From Epiperipatus broadwayi (Eukaryota; Onychophora; Udeonychophora; Euonychophora; Peripatidae), in assembly GCA_028023455.1 (NCBI GenBank), contig JAQFVV010006473.1, forward strand, positions 124,001 through 188,000: a stretch of DNA of 64,000 nt, written 5' to 3'. Below, in pieces: positions 49,378-61,330 of the stretch. Positions within the stretch are counted from its first letter, which is position 1; every line of letters begins with the position of its first letter. A model generated the notes under the pieces. The model had not been told where the DNA came from. It did no database searches and was given only the letters and a program-made list of their open reading frames with translations. The translations under genes and the position numbers were made by a program.

Positions 49378-50685
49378 GTATATGTGTATATATTCTGATT
49401 TACAAGGGCCAAACTTTCTACACTCTTGAAGTGGCTTTCATTCCTTCAGATAAATACAGCAATAATTATTACTAATAGTTTTTAAAATAGAGATTATTCC
49501 TAATCCAGATATAAATTTTAAACTTCAGTTAAATAGTTATATATATGCTTTTCAATTAAACATAAGTACATAGAAAAATTCAACTTTAATTTTTTTTTCT
49601 ACTTATAATATTTTTTTTTAGCAGTCCATACATTCTTGAAATATATGAATAAAAGCACATAAAAAATATATATGATCCCTAAGATGATTTTTTTTAGATA
49701 TATTAATTTTCAACTGAAATTTAAAGTTTGTATTTGGGTTAGGGACAATATCTAGTTTAATAAATAATTAATAATAATCATTAATGATTTATCTGAAGTG
49801 AAGTTTTTAGTGCAGAAATTTTGTAAATCAAAGTGTTATTATTTTCCATTGATAAATACTGAATAAATGATAGACACATGCAAAAGATTGTGATTTGAGT
49901 CAAATGTGAAGTGTACTGCTTCAGCATGAAAACTGTCTTGGGAGTGATATATCTTTCTCAGATGACTTTATTCATATATTGAAAAAATAAGTAATGGAAT
50001 GGAAATTATATATATATATTATAATCAAACTAACATAGGCAAGCTATTTGAAATTATTACAAAAAAAAATAGATGAACAAAAACCATAGTTTTCTATAAT
50101 ATGAATATTTGAATGAGAAACAAATAATTTGAATAATATATAAATGCATTTATTACCGTCATAAAAGCATTAATTAACACAATATAAGTCTTATATTTGT
50201 TCTTTTTTAAAAATAAAATATGGCTTAAAAGTAATATATTTAAGAACAAATACATTATATAGAAATTAAATTCAGCAATCTTTTTTGATTAAATCTCTTA
50301 TTGATTACAAAAAAGAATGTACAATCTATTATTTATTCTTTTAGCTTCAAACTAGCTCAGCAGTGGTGGGAAGTACTGTGAAGTGAATTTCTAGTCAGGA
50401 ATGTAATTTAGTTGATTGAAGTTTTATTAAAAAGTAAATTACTTTATTAATGAAATCGAATCAATATTTTTCAATAATTCTAAAGCATATATAAAATAAT
50501 TTAAATAAATATATATTTAATACTTTCTCTTTTTTTTCTTTTTAAATAAAGCAATTTTCTATAGGCTATGATGTAATATTTTTATATTTCACTAAAAGTC
50601 TACTACTAAATCATCCAAACATTAATCACAAAAAGCGCTTTCTTTTTTAAATGTGACTAAAATTTATAATTATTGCATCTGTAAC
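49378..50685. other. Unassigned A+T-rich DNA
   Basis: I see nothing recognisable. Confidence 0.5.
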
Positions 50686-50906
50686 AATCATTAAGAATCA
50701 CCCACTACATATGCACTGTAAACTAATAAACACTTTTAAGGAATACCCTTTTTCCAAACACAAGATAATGTCTTTGAAAAGGTAGAATTAATCCACTCTA
50801 TCGTTTTAACCTAAATATATATGCATAGGCAAATTTTAAACATTTGGAAATGAGAGTATGTTGGAAAGCATATTCCTTAAAGTTGTAGTGGGTGATCCCT
50901 AATGAT
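50686..50906. mobile_element. MITE-like element with 23-bp TIRs
   Basis: The terminal inverted repeats (50686-50708 and 50884-50906) match at 21 of 23 bases; inner tips AATCATTA and ATCACCCACTAC are shared. The interior (50764-50870) matches the repeat at 39515-39655. It is non-coding. Target duplication is unclear. Confidence 0.75.
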
Positions 50907-51456
50907 TTTTACAGAATAACACATAGTGTTATATAAATAAATAACTAATTATTACATCTTTAAATTTTTTCATTTACTAATTGTAATAAAGATCAATTGA
51001 GGTAAAAATTCACTTTTATGAAAGCAAAATTCATTTTTTTTTAAAAATCTGCACAAAACTTATATAAACATTTTCTAAAGAAAGTGATCTACATATTTTT
51101 TTTATCTTTGAATTAGATATATATGATTAATCCCAAGACATAATGATTGAACTTCTGATTTTATATATAAAATGTAAGATTAAACTCATGTCAAGTAAAA
51201 CTTAAAAAGTATTCATGTCCTAATTAGGCTTATAATTTTTCTTTCATATATTTAACTTATAGATAATTTACTAATTATCAAATATTTGCCATTAAATAGA
51301 AATTTAGTCAGACCTATACCAAGGATAAAAAATTACTCAAACTCTCATCATTTATCATTTAACATATCCAGTGATTAATGCCATCTTTACTATTTCTTTA
51401 TGGAAGATTGCTGGATAGACTGATATCTAGCTATATTTTTAAAGGCATATTTTTAA
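50907..51456. other. Unassigned A+T-rich DNA
   Basis: Nothing recognisable is present. Confidence 0.5.
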
Positions 51457-51566
<110 letters not shown>

Positions 51567-51618
51567 ATGAACACACACACGAATGAACTAAAGGAAAAAT
51601 AAAAATATAATAATAACA

Positions 51619-51732
51619 CACAATTACTTCTCTATAAAACTGCTTTAATATTTCAATCAGCAAACTGGTTTTCTGATGAAAATCAATCTGCTGGTTGAAA
51701 TATGAAAGTAGTTTTATAGAGAAGTAATTGTG
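51619..51732. mobile_element. Small hairpin MITE
   Basis: Inverted arms of about 43 bp (51619-51661 and 51690-51732, tips CACAATTACTTCTC) surround a loop of about 28 bp. It lies just before the TA run in which the LTR element is inserted. Confidence 0.8.
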
Positions 51733-51751
51733 TTTATATATATATATATAT

Positions 51752-53906
51752 TATACCGGATACTCAATCTATTCTGAAACAGAGGGCGCCACCAGACCAC
51801 TACGTGTCTGGAAAATTTGTTTACTGTGATCAGAATAGATGATGATGATGGTTTGCACCGACTAGACCCAGGGAGGAACAAGAGATCTTAAATTGTTTAG
51901 ACAATTGAGACAAAAGCAAAAAGACAAACGTCAGCCAAATTAAGTTCAAACATATTTCATAAATTTTATTATGAGAAAATAAATTATTAAATATAAGTTT
52001 ATGACACAAGAGATGGGGGTTAACTCAGGCGTGTACCAGACATACTAAAGGCAAAGCTATGACAGACTGACTGATCTTCTAATAAACAAATGTAAAAGGG
52101 AGAAAGCAAATTTCATTCAGCAGAGGATTCACCTAAACATTGGTCTTCACTTTCAGATATTTAAACCCTATGCCCCTGAAATAGATCAAAGAATCCAGCG
52201 CCAAAGAGCTGTTCAAGATCTAAAAATTGGTCAGACCTTGAATGTCCTTATATCGGTATGAGCTGCACCTATTACTACGTTTAAAATAACGGCAATTGAT
52301 CCACCCCAAGAACAATCGAAAAATATCATTGAAATGAAGAAACAATTACACTGGTGAATCCCAGCCAAACGATTGGCGAAAATTACTTTAAAATTAATAA
52401 TTAATGGTCTCAATAAGAGACAAGTAAATGATTAGAAAAACAGTTACATCTGTCCCAGCAAATAACGAAAAGAAAATAAACTTACAAACAAATTCTGAGT
52501 ACACGCTCTGATAAATTTAAAGCACACGTAATAAATACACAAATGAATCTATCGGAGAGTGCACGGAGTACAAAAATCTTAAAAGTTGTAAACACTTTAG
52601 CAGAACGAAAGTATCGCTCACCTGTAATTTAAGAAAGGATAAATTTTATCTTCCTGCTGACGACTTATAAAATTACAAAGAAAAACACAATTCTGATTTC
52701 CACTTTTAGAGATCTTAAAACGAAATCTCCACCTGCGAAAATCAGACAATAAAGTCATCAGCCAAAAGATTTTTTGGAGGTTTAGCAAGAGGGCAAACAT
52801 AGAGTATAAAATTAATTAATTATTAAATACTAAATAATTACAGGTAAGCATTTTAAAAGCACGACTGCCAAAGCATTTATAAAAATCTTACATAAAATAG
52901 AAAACTCACTCGTCACTCTCCAATAAACAAAACGGAAAGCAAATTAGAATCTTAAAACTAAGATTCTAAGACACACTATAAAATATTGAAAAACACAGCA
53001 AATATTAAATATGAGGCTATATTGATTTAAGAATACATATTTGTGGTTAGATTGAGCGGAGATTTAATGAGAACTAATTTACCCTGGGAAGAATAAAAAC
53101 GAAAATAATTACCTTTCGGTAAAAGCAATGTTCACGTAGAGTGCGCACTTTTACTTAAGTTCATTTTCAGGTTCTTGAAGCAGCAAGGTAGATGTAAAGA
53201 GGTTCCAGTTTCTTTTAGGTGTTCAAGGCATTACTGGAGCAAACTTGGAAGTCAGGGATCCATCTTTTGTGGAGTTAGCAAGCCATTCGGGTGGTGATAA
53301 CAAGTATAGAATTTTTCATTTTTGCCAGCGAAAGTCTTTAATAACAGCTGATGTCCTTTAATTAAGAAATTTAAATGTCTGCGCTGCTATAACTTTCACG
53401 TGAGAAAACCACTTGTCTATCTCTCAAAAATGGATTAACTGACCCTCCAAATTTCCGGGGTTATTTATACGTTGCTCCATTTCCCGCGAAACACTTTCCT
53501 TGTTGTTCAATTTCTTTGCCTTAGGCAGGGCAAATATTAATCTCCCACTCAATCTATCTAGGAATTCTACCCAGGGTTTATTGAAATGAAAACAACAACA
53601 TAAAAATCAAATCTCCGCTATCAAAATTGTTTACAATAATTAAAATAAAAGCAACAGGAATGCAATTAGCTAGCCAGCTTGTTTTTAAATCAAATGAATT
53701 TAAAAACAGGCGGTATAAGAATTATTCTAAAATAAATCGATAAATATTTTAAAAAAATCCGTTTTACATATAAATGCGTGTATTTTGATATACACATTCT
53801 GTTTAAATAATAATGAAATTTAAACCTTACGTTTAATGAAACTTAAAAGCTTAGTAAATTTCTTTTTTTCGATAACGCAATTGAATCGGATTTCAATCAG
53901 GTTCAA
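51752..53906 (-). repeat. Long terminal repeat (3' LTR in element orientation)
   Basis: This 2.15-kb direct repeat is nearly identical to 55510-57664. It runs from TATACCGGATAC to GGTTCAA on the plus strand; in the element's minus-strand sense it begins TTGAACC and ends CCGGTATA. A minus-strand TATA box (TATAAATAA, 53461-53469) marks the promoter region. About 35 differences from the other LTR are visible by eye, most of them CpG transitions. The 60-codon ORFs inside are not supported as genes. Confidence 0.9.
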
Positions 53907-54151
53907 CTGCCTCAAAACGTGATCAAAAAAAAAAAAAACATTCCTGTAACTTTTTTTTTTTTTTTAAACTATAAACACTTTAAAATATCCTTAGAAATTC
54001 GGCCGAACGTTTGCCTCGCACTCATGAAAAACAAAACAATATTTCATTTGAATCAAAACCTTTCTCCATTCTCGGAAGAGCACATTCCGATCTTTTTTTT
54101 AATATATATTTTTATTAAAAACAATCCGTCCGATTGCTAAATGCTGAACCC
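53907..54151. other. Internal 3' non-coding part of the LTR element
   Basis: Contains long A and T homopolymers (53926-53938, 53949-53965). No polypurine tract is evident next to the LTR. Confidence 0.6.
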
Positions 54152-54349
54152 TTAACTTTTGTCTGGCGGTTCTTTTACTCCTTTTACTAACTTACTAAAA
54201 TAAGTTCCTTTCCCTCTCCTATATTTTCTTAGCTTATATAATTTTCTCTTATCTCTTTCACGTTCTATTTTGTTTTCTACCTCATATGTCTGAAAATCTT
54301 TAGGCCTAGCAAAACACCTTTCTACTAAGTGTCCCCTTTTATTACTCAT
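54152..54349 (-). pseudogene. Gag zinc-knuckle remnant
   Basis: A 65-codon open segment starts NKRGHLVERCF. This fits the second half of a CCHC knuckle (GHxxxxC); the residues where the first two Cys should be are Asp and Ser, so the knuckle is not functional as read. A conserved-looking 'PKDFQTYE' and a very basic tail follow. It lies directly downstream of the larger Gag ORF in a different frame, suggesting a frameshift has split one Gag protein. Confidence 0.55.
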
Positions 54350-54359
54350 ACTATCAGCA

Positions 54360-55013
54360 TTAGTATACGGGAACTTTTTTATCTTCTACCCATTTTTTAA
54401 ATGTTTTAACTAAAATTGTTTTATAGATGGCTTCTATTTCAGCTTTAAAATCATATTTCTTAATCTTTTTTCTAACTCTTGTCTTCTTTTCAAATTCATA
54501 TTCAACACAAACAGTTATTGAAACCAATTTATTTTTAGTTTCATGCGGAGACTCTTCTACCTGCTTTTCTGTTTTTACCTTATAACTTTCTTCTATTGCT
54601 TTATTTACATTTACTAAATTTTCCGCCACACTTTCTACTTGTAACCCATCTGTGCTTATTTCTAACTTTATTTCCACCTTTTCTGTCCTAACACTATCCT
54701 GTGCTACCTTAATTTCTATATCTTTTATGACCTCAACTTTTTCTACTTTTTCCGTTATTTTCCCCCTCATCTCTCTCAACTCTTTAATCATTTCTTCCTT
54801 TATAGCCTGCTGGCCCTGTTTAACTTCACTAATTTCTTTCTTCATTGCCTGTTGGCCCTGCTTAATTTCCTCCATGTCTATTACCAACTTCATCAACATC
54901 TTCATCATCATCTGTGACTCACTCTCTTCTTTTTCTACAATTTGAGGGTTTTTGAATGAGACAGGACTTTCTTCTACCAATGCCGCCCTGTCGCTTTCTT
55001 CGTTGACTTCCAT
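54360..55013 (-). CDS. Gag-like coiled-coil protein of the LTR element
   Basis: The start chosen is the first ATG (55011-55013, MEVNEESD), giving 217 residues. The protein is rich in Glu and Lys. Residues about 30-90 form a coiled coil with two copies of 'KQGQQA(M/I)K(K/E)E' separated by about 14 residues. Residues 165-217 contain 'TVCVEYEFEKKTRVRKKIKKYDF', possibly a basic RNA-binding region. No capsid motif is recognisable by eye, so the Gag assignment rests on position between LTRs, coiled coil and the knuckle remnant downstream. It is uninterrupted, unlike most coding relics here, consistent with a young insertion. It could be an unrelated captured ORF. Confidence 0.6.
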   Translation of the reverse strand: MEVNEESDRAALVEESPVSFKNPQIVEKEESESQMMMKMLMKLVIDMEEIKQGQQAMKKEISEVKQGQQAIKEEMIKELREMRGKITEKVEKVEVIKDIEIKVAQDSVRTEKVEIKLEISTDGLQVESVAENLVNVNKAIEESYKVKTEKQVEESPHETKNKLVSITVCVEYEFEKKTRVRKKIKKYDFKAEIEAIYKTILVKTFKKWVEDKKVPVY

Positions 55014-55509
55014 TTTCGACACAAATTAAATTCACAATACTAACTTCTTAAAAGAAAATCTAAAATCTAATAGCAAATAAAACGCTATTTTCTATTTATT
55101 AATTATTTCCTGTTCACTAATTATTTATATCCAAAAGATAACGAACTATAAACACTTTTAAATTCGAAAACTCTGAAAATTTTCATCTAAAAAACGCTAA
55201 TTATTGTTTTCTATAAATTATTTGTTTGTCTGAAAAAGACGAACTATATTTAACTCTTGAAATAAAATTACTCCGATAGACTTTTCGAAAATACGCTTTT
55301 ACAGTTGATAAATTATTTCATTAAAAAGAAAGACGAACCCCATTCTACCAAACTGCTCCAAAATACATGCAATAATTAACAAAACCGAACCTCCACCTAC
55401 TAGATCTTGCCTCTTACACCTGAAATCTTTCTCAATTGTCTAAACAAAATCTCACATGAGTTTGAAAACTCGAAGCCTCACGTTGGTAGCGCTAAAAATT
55501 CTTATCCTA
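55014..55509 (-). other. Leader between 5' LTR and gag
   Basis: Non-coding. The segment adjoining the LTR lacks an obvious TGG-initiated tRNA-complementary primer-binding site. Confidence 0.5.
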
Positions 55510-57664
55510 TATACCGGATACTCAATCTATTCTGAAACAGAGGGCGCCACCAGACCACTACATGTCTGGAAAATTTGTTTACTGTGATCAGAATAGATGA
55601 TGATGATGGTTTGCACCGACTAGACCCAGGGAGGAACAAGAGATCTTAAATTGTTTAGACAATTGAGACAAAAGCAAAAAGACAAACGTCAGCCAAATTA
55701 AGTTCAAACATATTTCATAAATTTTATTATGAGAAAATAAATTATTAAATATAAGTTTATGACACAAGAGATGGGGGTTAACTCAGGCATGTACCAGACA
55801 TACTAAAGGCAAAGCTATGACAGACTGACTGATCTTCTAATAAACAAATGTAAAAGGGAGGAAGCAAATTTCATTCAGCAGAGGTTTCACCTAAACACTG
55901 GTCTTCACTTTCAGATATTTAAACCCTATGCCCCTGAAATAGATCAAAGAATCCAGCACCGAAGAGCTGTTCAAGATCTAAAAATTGGTCAGACCTTGAA
56001 TGTCCTTATATCAGTATGAGCTGCACCTATTACTACGTTTAAAATAATGGCGATTGATCCACCCCAAGAACAATCGAAAAATATCATTGAAATGAAGAAA
56101 CAATTACACTGGTGAATCCCAGCCAAACGATTGGCGAAAATTACTTTAAAATTAATAATTAATGGTCTCAATAAGAGACAAGTAAATGATTAGAAAAACA
56201 GTTACGTCTGTCCCAGCAAATAACAAAAAGAAAATAAACTTACAAACAAATTCTGAGTACACGCTCTGATAAATTTAAAGCACATGTAATAAATACACAA
56301 ATGAATCTATCGGAGAGTGCACAGAGTACGAAAATCTTAAAAGTTGTAAACACTTTAGCAGAACGAAAGTATCGCTCACCTGTAATTTAAGAAAGGATAA
56401 ATTTTATCTTCCTGCTGACGACTTATAAAATTACAAAGAAAAACACAATTCTGATTTCCACTTTTAGAGATCTTAAAACGAAATCTCCACCTGCGAAAAT
56501 CAGACAATAAAGTCATCAGCCAAAAGATTTTTTGGAGGTTTAGCAAGAGGGCAAACATAGAGTATAAAATTAATTAATTATTAAATACTAAATAATTACA
56601 GGTAAGCATTTTAAAAGCATGACTGCCAAAGCATTTATAAAAATCTTACATAAAATAGAAAACTCACTCGTCACTCTCCAATAAACAAAACGGAAAGCAA
56701 ATTAGAATCTTAAAACTAAGATTCTAAGACACACTATAAAATATTGAAAAACACAGCAAATATTAAATATGAGGCTATATTGATTTAAGAATACATATTT
56801 GTGGTTAGATTGAGTGGAGATTTAATGAGAACTAATTTACCCTGGGAAGAATAAAAACGAAAATAATTACCTTTCGGTAAAAGCAATGTTCACGTAGAGT
56901 GCGCACTTTTACTTAAGTTCATTTTCAGGTTCTTGAAGCAGCAAGGTAGATGTAAAGAGGTTCCGGTTTCTTTTAGGTGTTCAAGGCATTACTGGAGCAA
57001 ACTTGGAAGTCAGGGATCCGTCTTTTGTGGAGTTAGCAAGCCATTCGGGTGGTGATAACAAGTATAGAATTTTTCATTTTTGCCAGCGAAAGTCTTTAAT
57101 AACAACTGATGTCCTTTAACTAAGAAATTTAAATGTCTGCGCTGCTATAACTTTCACGTGAGAAAACCACTTGTCTATCTCTCAAAAATGGATTAACTGA
57201 CCCTCCAAATTTCCGGGGTTATTTATACGTTGCTCCATTTCCTGCGAAACACTTTCCTTGTTGTTCAATTTCTTCACCTTAGGCAGGGCAAATATTAATC
57301 TCCCGCTCAATCTATCTAGGAATTCTACCCAGGGTTTATTGAAATGAAAACAACAACATAAAAATCAAATCTCCGCTATTAAAATTGTTTACAATAATTA
57401 AAATAAAAGTAACAGGAATGCAATTAGCTAGCCAGCTTGTTTTTATCAAATGAATTTAAAAGCAGGCGGTATAAGAATTATTCTAAAATAAATCGATAAA
57501 TATTAAAAAAAAATCCGTTTTACATATAAATGTGTGTGTATTTTGATATACACATTCTGTTTAAATAATAATGAAATTTAAACCTTACGTTTAATGAAAC
57601 TTAAAAGCTTAGTAAATTTCTTTTTTTTGATAACGCAATTGAATCGGATTTCAATCAGGTTCAA
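55510..57664 (-). repeat. Long terminal repeat (5' LTR in element orientation)
   Basis: Partner of 51752-53906. In the minus sense a TATA box (57219-57227) would start transcription near 57190, giving a leader of more than 2 kb before gag. A consensus splice donor (ACAG|GTGAGC on the minus strand, at 56379/56380) lies in the transcribed part and could shorten that leader. Polymorphic sites versus the other LTR are concentrated at CpG. Confidence 0.9.
57219..57227 (-). promoter_or_regulatory. TATA box of the 5' LTR
   Basis: TATAAATAA on the minus strand within a G+C-richer context, upstream of the gag ORF. It is conserved in the other LTR at 53461-53469. Confidence 0.55.
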
Positions 57665-57671
57665 TATATAT

Positions 57672-58250
57672 ATTGCAATTAATTGCAGATACAATAATAT
57701 CAATTACCAGAGGGCACTACTAGACCTCTACTCTAGAAATCTATAGTTTATTGATAAGGATACTAAATATAAATGCCTAATGCAATTATGCCGTTAGTCA
57801 GATATTTAAAATCACCTCTAGATCATGGAGAGCAGAGACTCTTGGAAAATAGAAATTGGCAGAGCAAACAACAATAAAAAAATGCCAAAACAAATTTAAT
57901 AATCAACAAAACAATTTTAATTTACAATATAATACAGTTCAACATGAGAGAGTTCAAATATGATATGATTCAAATATAACAGAGTTTAAATAAGATAAGG
58001 TTCAAATATAATAGTTCAAATATATCAGAGTCTAATAGAGTTTGAACATATCTATGTTCAAGATAACAATTCAAGTATATCCAGCTTTGAATACAATAGT
58101 TGAAATAAATGCATTTGAATGGTAATGAAATTTTCTTAAGTTACCATGGAGTGCATTTGATACCTGGTAGATTCAGATATTACACTTCACAAGAATTTAC
58201 TTATGATATGGGAATCACTGAAGTTTGATATGATTTACCTAAATGTGTGC
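57672..58250 (-). repeat. Possible related solo LTR
   Basis: Immediately after the LTR element, the sequence has 'CAGAGGGCACTACTAGACC', matching 'CAGAGGGCGCCACCAGACC' near the edge of the LTRs (51780 and 55537), at a similar distance from the edge and in the same orientation. Later similarity is weak. The other end is not defined. Confidence 0.35.
57935..58080. repeat. Degenerate tandem repeat of GTTCAAATATA units
   Basis: About eight imperfect copies of a unit of roughly 16-22 bp containing GTTCAAATAT or its variants. They lie within the possible solo LTR. Confidence 0.7.
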
Positions 58251-58402
58251 ACATATATATTTCACTTTTTTATTTAATAAACAACCAATAACAAAGTGGC
58301 CATAATCTGCTATAGATATTCACACATGCAGGACATTACAAAATTAACACAATACACTGTACATTTGATCCAATCACTAAAATTATAGACCCATACTATA
58401 GA

Positions 58403-58407
<5 letters not shown>

Positions 58408-58446
<39 letters not shown>
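58408..58446. repeat. (TA)n microsatellite
   Basis: Pure TA run directly abutting the MITE at 58447. Confidence 0.95.
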
Positions 58447-58449
<3 letters not shown>

Positions 58450-58607
58450 CTAGATGGAGCTTTACCAATAGCTCACGATCAAGCTTACTTCACATAAATA
58501 CTGAGAGCGATACAATTAAATACCTCTTTCAAATTTAATTCTGTCTCTCTCAGTATTTATGTGAACTAAGCTTGATCGTGAGTTATTGGTAAAGCTACAT
58601 CTAGTAA
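58447..58607. mobile_element. MITE with 61-bp inverted arms and TA flanks
   Basis: The arms 58447-58507 and 58547-58607 match at nearly every base and surround a loop of about 39 bp. The ends read TA-CTAGATG...CATCTAG-TA, as expected for Tc1/mariner-type MITEs that duplicate TA. Insertion in a TA microsatellite fits this preference. It is non-coding. Confidence 0.85.
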
Positions 58608-59081
58608 CATAAAATGCAAGCTATAGCAAGTTACGAAATGAATAACTTGTTTTGTTTTATCATATATATATATATATATAATAGACAGGGAGAATGTCTC
58701 TACCCAACACAAATACAAACATCTGTGAGTACCTCAAGCTGAAATAATAATATAGATCACAGGAAGGCAAAATATATAAAAAATTTGTGATGGATCAATA
58801 TCCAGGATCTCTATATACAATGCACACATATATGTACATCAATTCTTTTAATTTCAGATATGTGATGTAAACAGAATAACCAAGCAAAACTTTTAACAAA
58901 TTTTATATAGATACATATTCATCAAATCAAGCAAACACATAAATTAATGATTTTGAAAATCCTCAGTGGTATTAAATTAATTATTAAATATAAATGATAA
59001 CAAATATAAAAGTAAAATCTATGTCTTTCTAATTTTTTTTCCTGTTCAAAATCTTTTCTTTAAACATCAATTGTGAAAATT
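58608..59081. other. Unassigned A+T-rich DNA
   Basis: Contains a short TA run at about 58662-58680 and no recognisable gene. Confidence 0.5.
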
Positions 59082-59234
59082 TTATTTATTTATTTCTGTT
59101 TTTTAAAAAATTAAAATTCTTCATGAGGAAAAAAACATTAAACTTTAAGAAACAAATTATTTATTTATTTCTGTTTTTTTAAAAATTAAAACTCTTCACA
59201 AGGAGGAAAAAAAATTCAACTTTAAAAAACAAAT
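59082..59234. repeat. Tandem duplication, period about 76 bp
   Basis: Two diverged copies of a unit beginning TTATTTATTTATTTCTG. Confidence 0.75.
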
Positions 59235-60331
59235 TAGACCAAAGGTACCATTCTATATCACATACACTAAGTTAAATAAGATGTTATATAAATATTAAAA
59301 AAAGTTTTATAACAGATAAACATGTAAATACATAAAATTATATCAATCAAATTTTAACTATCGCTGGCTTATTGGTAATGTTTTATAAATTAATTCATAA
59401 GTAAAAGTTTACCTTAAGTCAAAGGGAAAAGATGGTAAAAAAAATATTGTTTTCCAGAAAAGTTGAATTTTTTTATATAAACATATCTACATGTGCAAAT
59501 GAAGCATTTACTAGTTTTTGTATGAAGTCTATTTATTTACCAATTTTCAATTCTGTAGGGAATTTGTTCTGAAATTTTTCTTTATTAATGAGAAATGCAT
59601 TTGTTAAGCAGTATATGTAAAGGCAGTAGTTGGTATGTTGGCTAAACTTGGCCAGCAATATTGGACATTCAATGGCTATAGAATACATACTGAAACAGTG
59701 AAGTTCATTTCCCCAGTACTTCAGCTACTTATGGTTATTAACATGATTGATAAAAGTTCAGGCTATATCAGATGAATCAGGCTTGTAGAAGCAGAATGAC
59801 CTGAATAATTCTGCACTGGTCTTTTTATATTATTTATTTTTTTGATTAACAAGCCCATTCATTTCAGATTATTAGTTAACAAACTTAATCATTTACCAAC
59901 ATTTTTTTCCAATTACAAAGCCAGTGATTACTTGTTTACACTTTTTAAAATTAGATAAACCAGTAATTATCTTTATTGATTCAATTATTAAAAATTTCTT
60001 ATTTAAATAAACCAGTAATTATATCCATTCAATCACTTTACCAAACATTTTTTTAATAGGATAAATCTATATGTTTACAGAAAATGCTTAAAATATTAAT
60101 TGAAATTCAACATTTTCAAAACCAGGAACAAGGCTTAATAAAAAAATTGATTTTCTAATAATTTTAATTGATTAATAAAATGGAATGATTGAGAAAAGTT
60201 TTTATTATTAAGTATTATTCATGTAATGCAAATTTTAAACAGATTTATTTAAAATATTTTTAATGAGTTTCTTTATTATTATTTTTTCAAACTAAAATAA
60301 AATTGACTAAACTTAATAATAAACATATAAG
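59235..60331. other. Unassigned A+T-rich DNA
   Basis: No gene or structured repeat is supported. Confidence 0.5.
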
Positions 60332-61330
60332 CATATTTTGCGGGTTCACCTGTGTTAAAAAAGTGAAATATTGGCATACCGATGTTTCGACTTTATCACA
60401 CACGTTATCTACTGAGTGGTAAAAGGTAGAAAGACAGTTGTAGAGGTTCTACAATCACTGATTTAAAAAAAAACATTAAAGTTCCACCAATAAAAAAAAT
60501 GTTAAATTAAAAATGTTTTTTAAAAAAATCTTTCCAAATAGGAGGAAGTTTGCATGTATCAGCTCACTTATTGATACAACCTGGCCTTTTAAGTATCTCA
60601 ATGGCTTCTCTAATTTTGCACTGGTAAATATTATCACATCTGGATATAATCCTGGTATTAAAAATCAATTTTATGACTTGAATCTATAGTATGGAGTGAG
60701 AGAGCTGATGATGATGAGTGTTGTTTAACTAAATTAGCATGCTCAACTCTCCTAACACTGATGCGATGATTACTCATATCTATGTAAGAAGCTTTACAAT
60801 TTTCACATGAGATTTGATAAACACCATGAGATTCAAGAGGGATTGAATCCTTAGGCTTGGTTATTATATTGCTGATATTTTGATGAGTAGAAAACCCTGT
60901 ATTTATATTATAGCATTTTAATATACATCCAATACTGTCTGTAGTTCCTTTTACATATGGAACACAAATCCTAATAGCTGATTTATCATCTTTTTGTTTT
61001 CTATTTTGTCCATTTTGGGTTTGAAATAAGGCTTTTTAAATAAATTTGTAATTATAACTATTTGCTAATAAAACACTATTAATATGATTTATTTCTTCTT
61101 TCAGATGTGACTTATCTGAAAGGTTAATTGTTCTATTTAAAAGAGTTTTGACTACAGAAACTATCTGTGTTGGGTGATGAGAATGTAAATATCTGTACAT
61201 GTGTGTATTCTTTCTGTAAATCAAAAAAGATAAACTATTTGGTGTTCTGGTGACTAGAACATCAAGAAAAAAGAGTTTTCCATCAGACTCTGTCTCCATT
61301 GTAAATTTAATATGAGGATGCATATTATTT
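60332..61330 (-). pseudogene. Penelope-like element fragment, minus-strand arm
   Basis: Minus-strand translation matches the 3' part of a Penelope-like element, parallel to the plus-strand arm at 61545-62559. The open part (61036-61323) has 'IKFTMETESDGKLFFLDVLVTR' and 'YRKNTHMYRYLHSHHPTQ'. After a stop it continues through 'VPYVKGTTDSIG' and a GIY-YIG segment 'HGVYQISCENCKASYI'. The pieces are separated by stops and frameshifts. The first two-thirds of the RT, including its catalytic Asp residues, are absent, so the copy is 5' truncated. It ends at 60332 with a sequence mirrored at 62559. Confidence 0.8.

Larger units (their letters stand above)
51752..57664 (-). mobile_element. Gag-only LTR retrotransposon, full length
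   Basis: Two direct 2.15-kb LTRs flank only about 1.6 kb of internal DNA. The internal region encodes a coiled-coil Gag-like protein and a zinc-knuckle remnant but no protease, RT, RNase H or integrase. Outside flanks are both TATAT, compatible with a 5-bp target duplication, though they lie in TA-rich DNA. It resembles terminal-repeat elements with only a Gag domain, which need pol from a relative. No clear tRNA primer-binding site or polypurine tract was found next to the LTRs, which is unusual. About 1.5% LTR divergence suggests fairly recent insertion. Confidence 0.85.

Noticed and set aside
51675-51681. Other CTGATGA occurrences (about 15655, 28995, 29697, 51675)
   Set aside because: None is followed by a stem II and GAAA at suitable distance with a closing stem I.
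52231-52800. Two 60-codon minus-strand ORFs repeated at 55989-56171 and 56376-56558
   Set aside because: They are conserved only because the two LTRs are near identical. No motif, no context, and no start signal supports translation.
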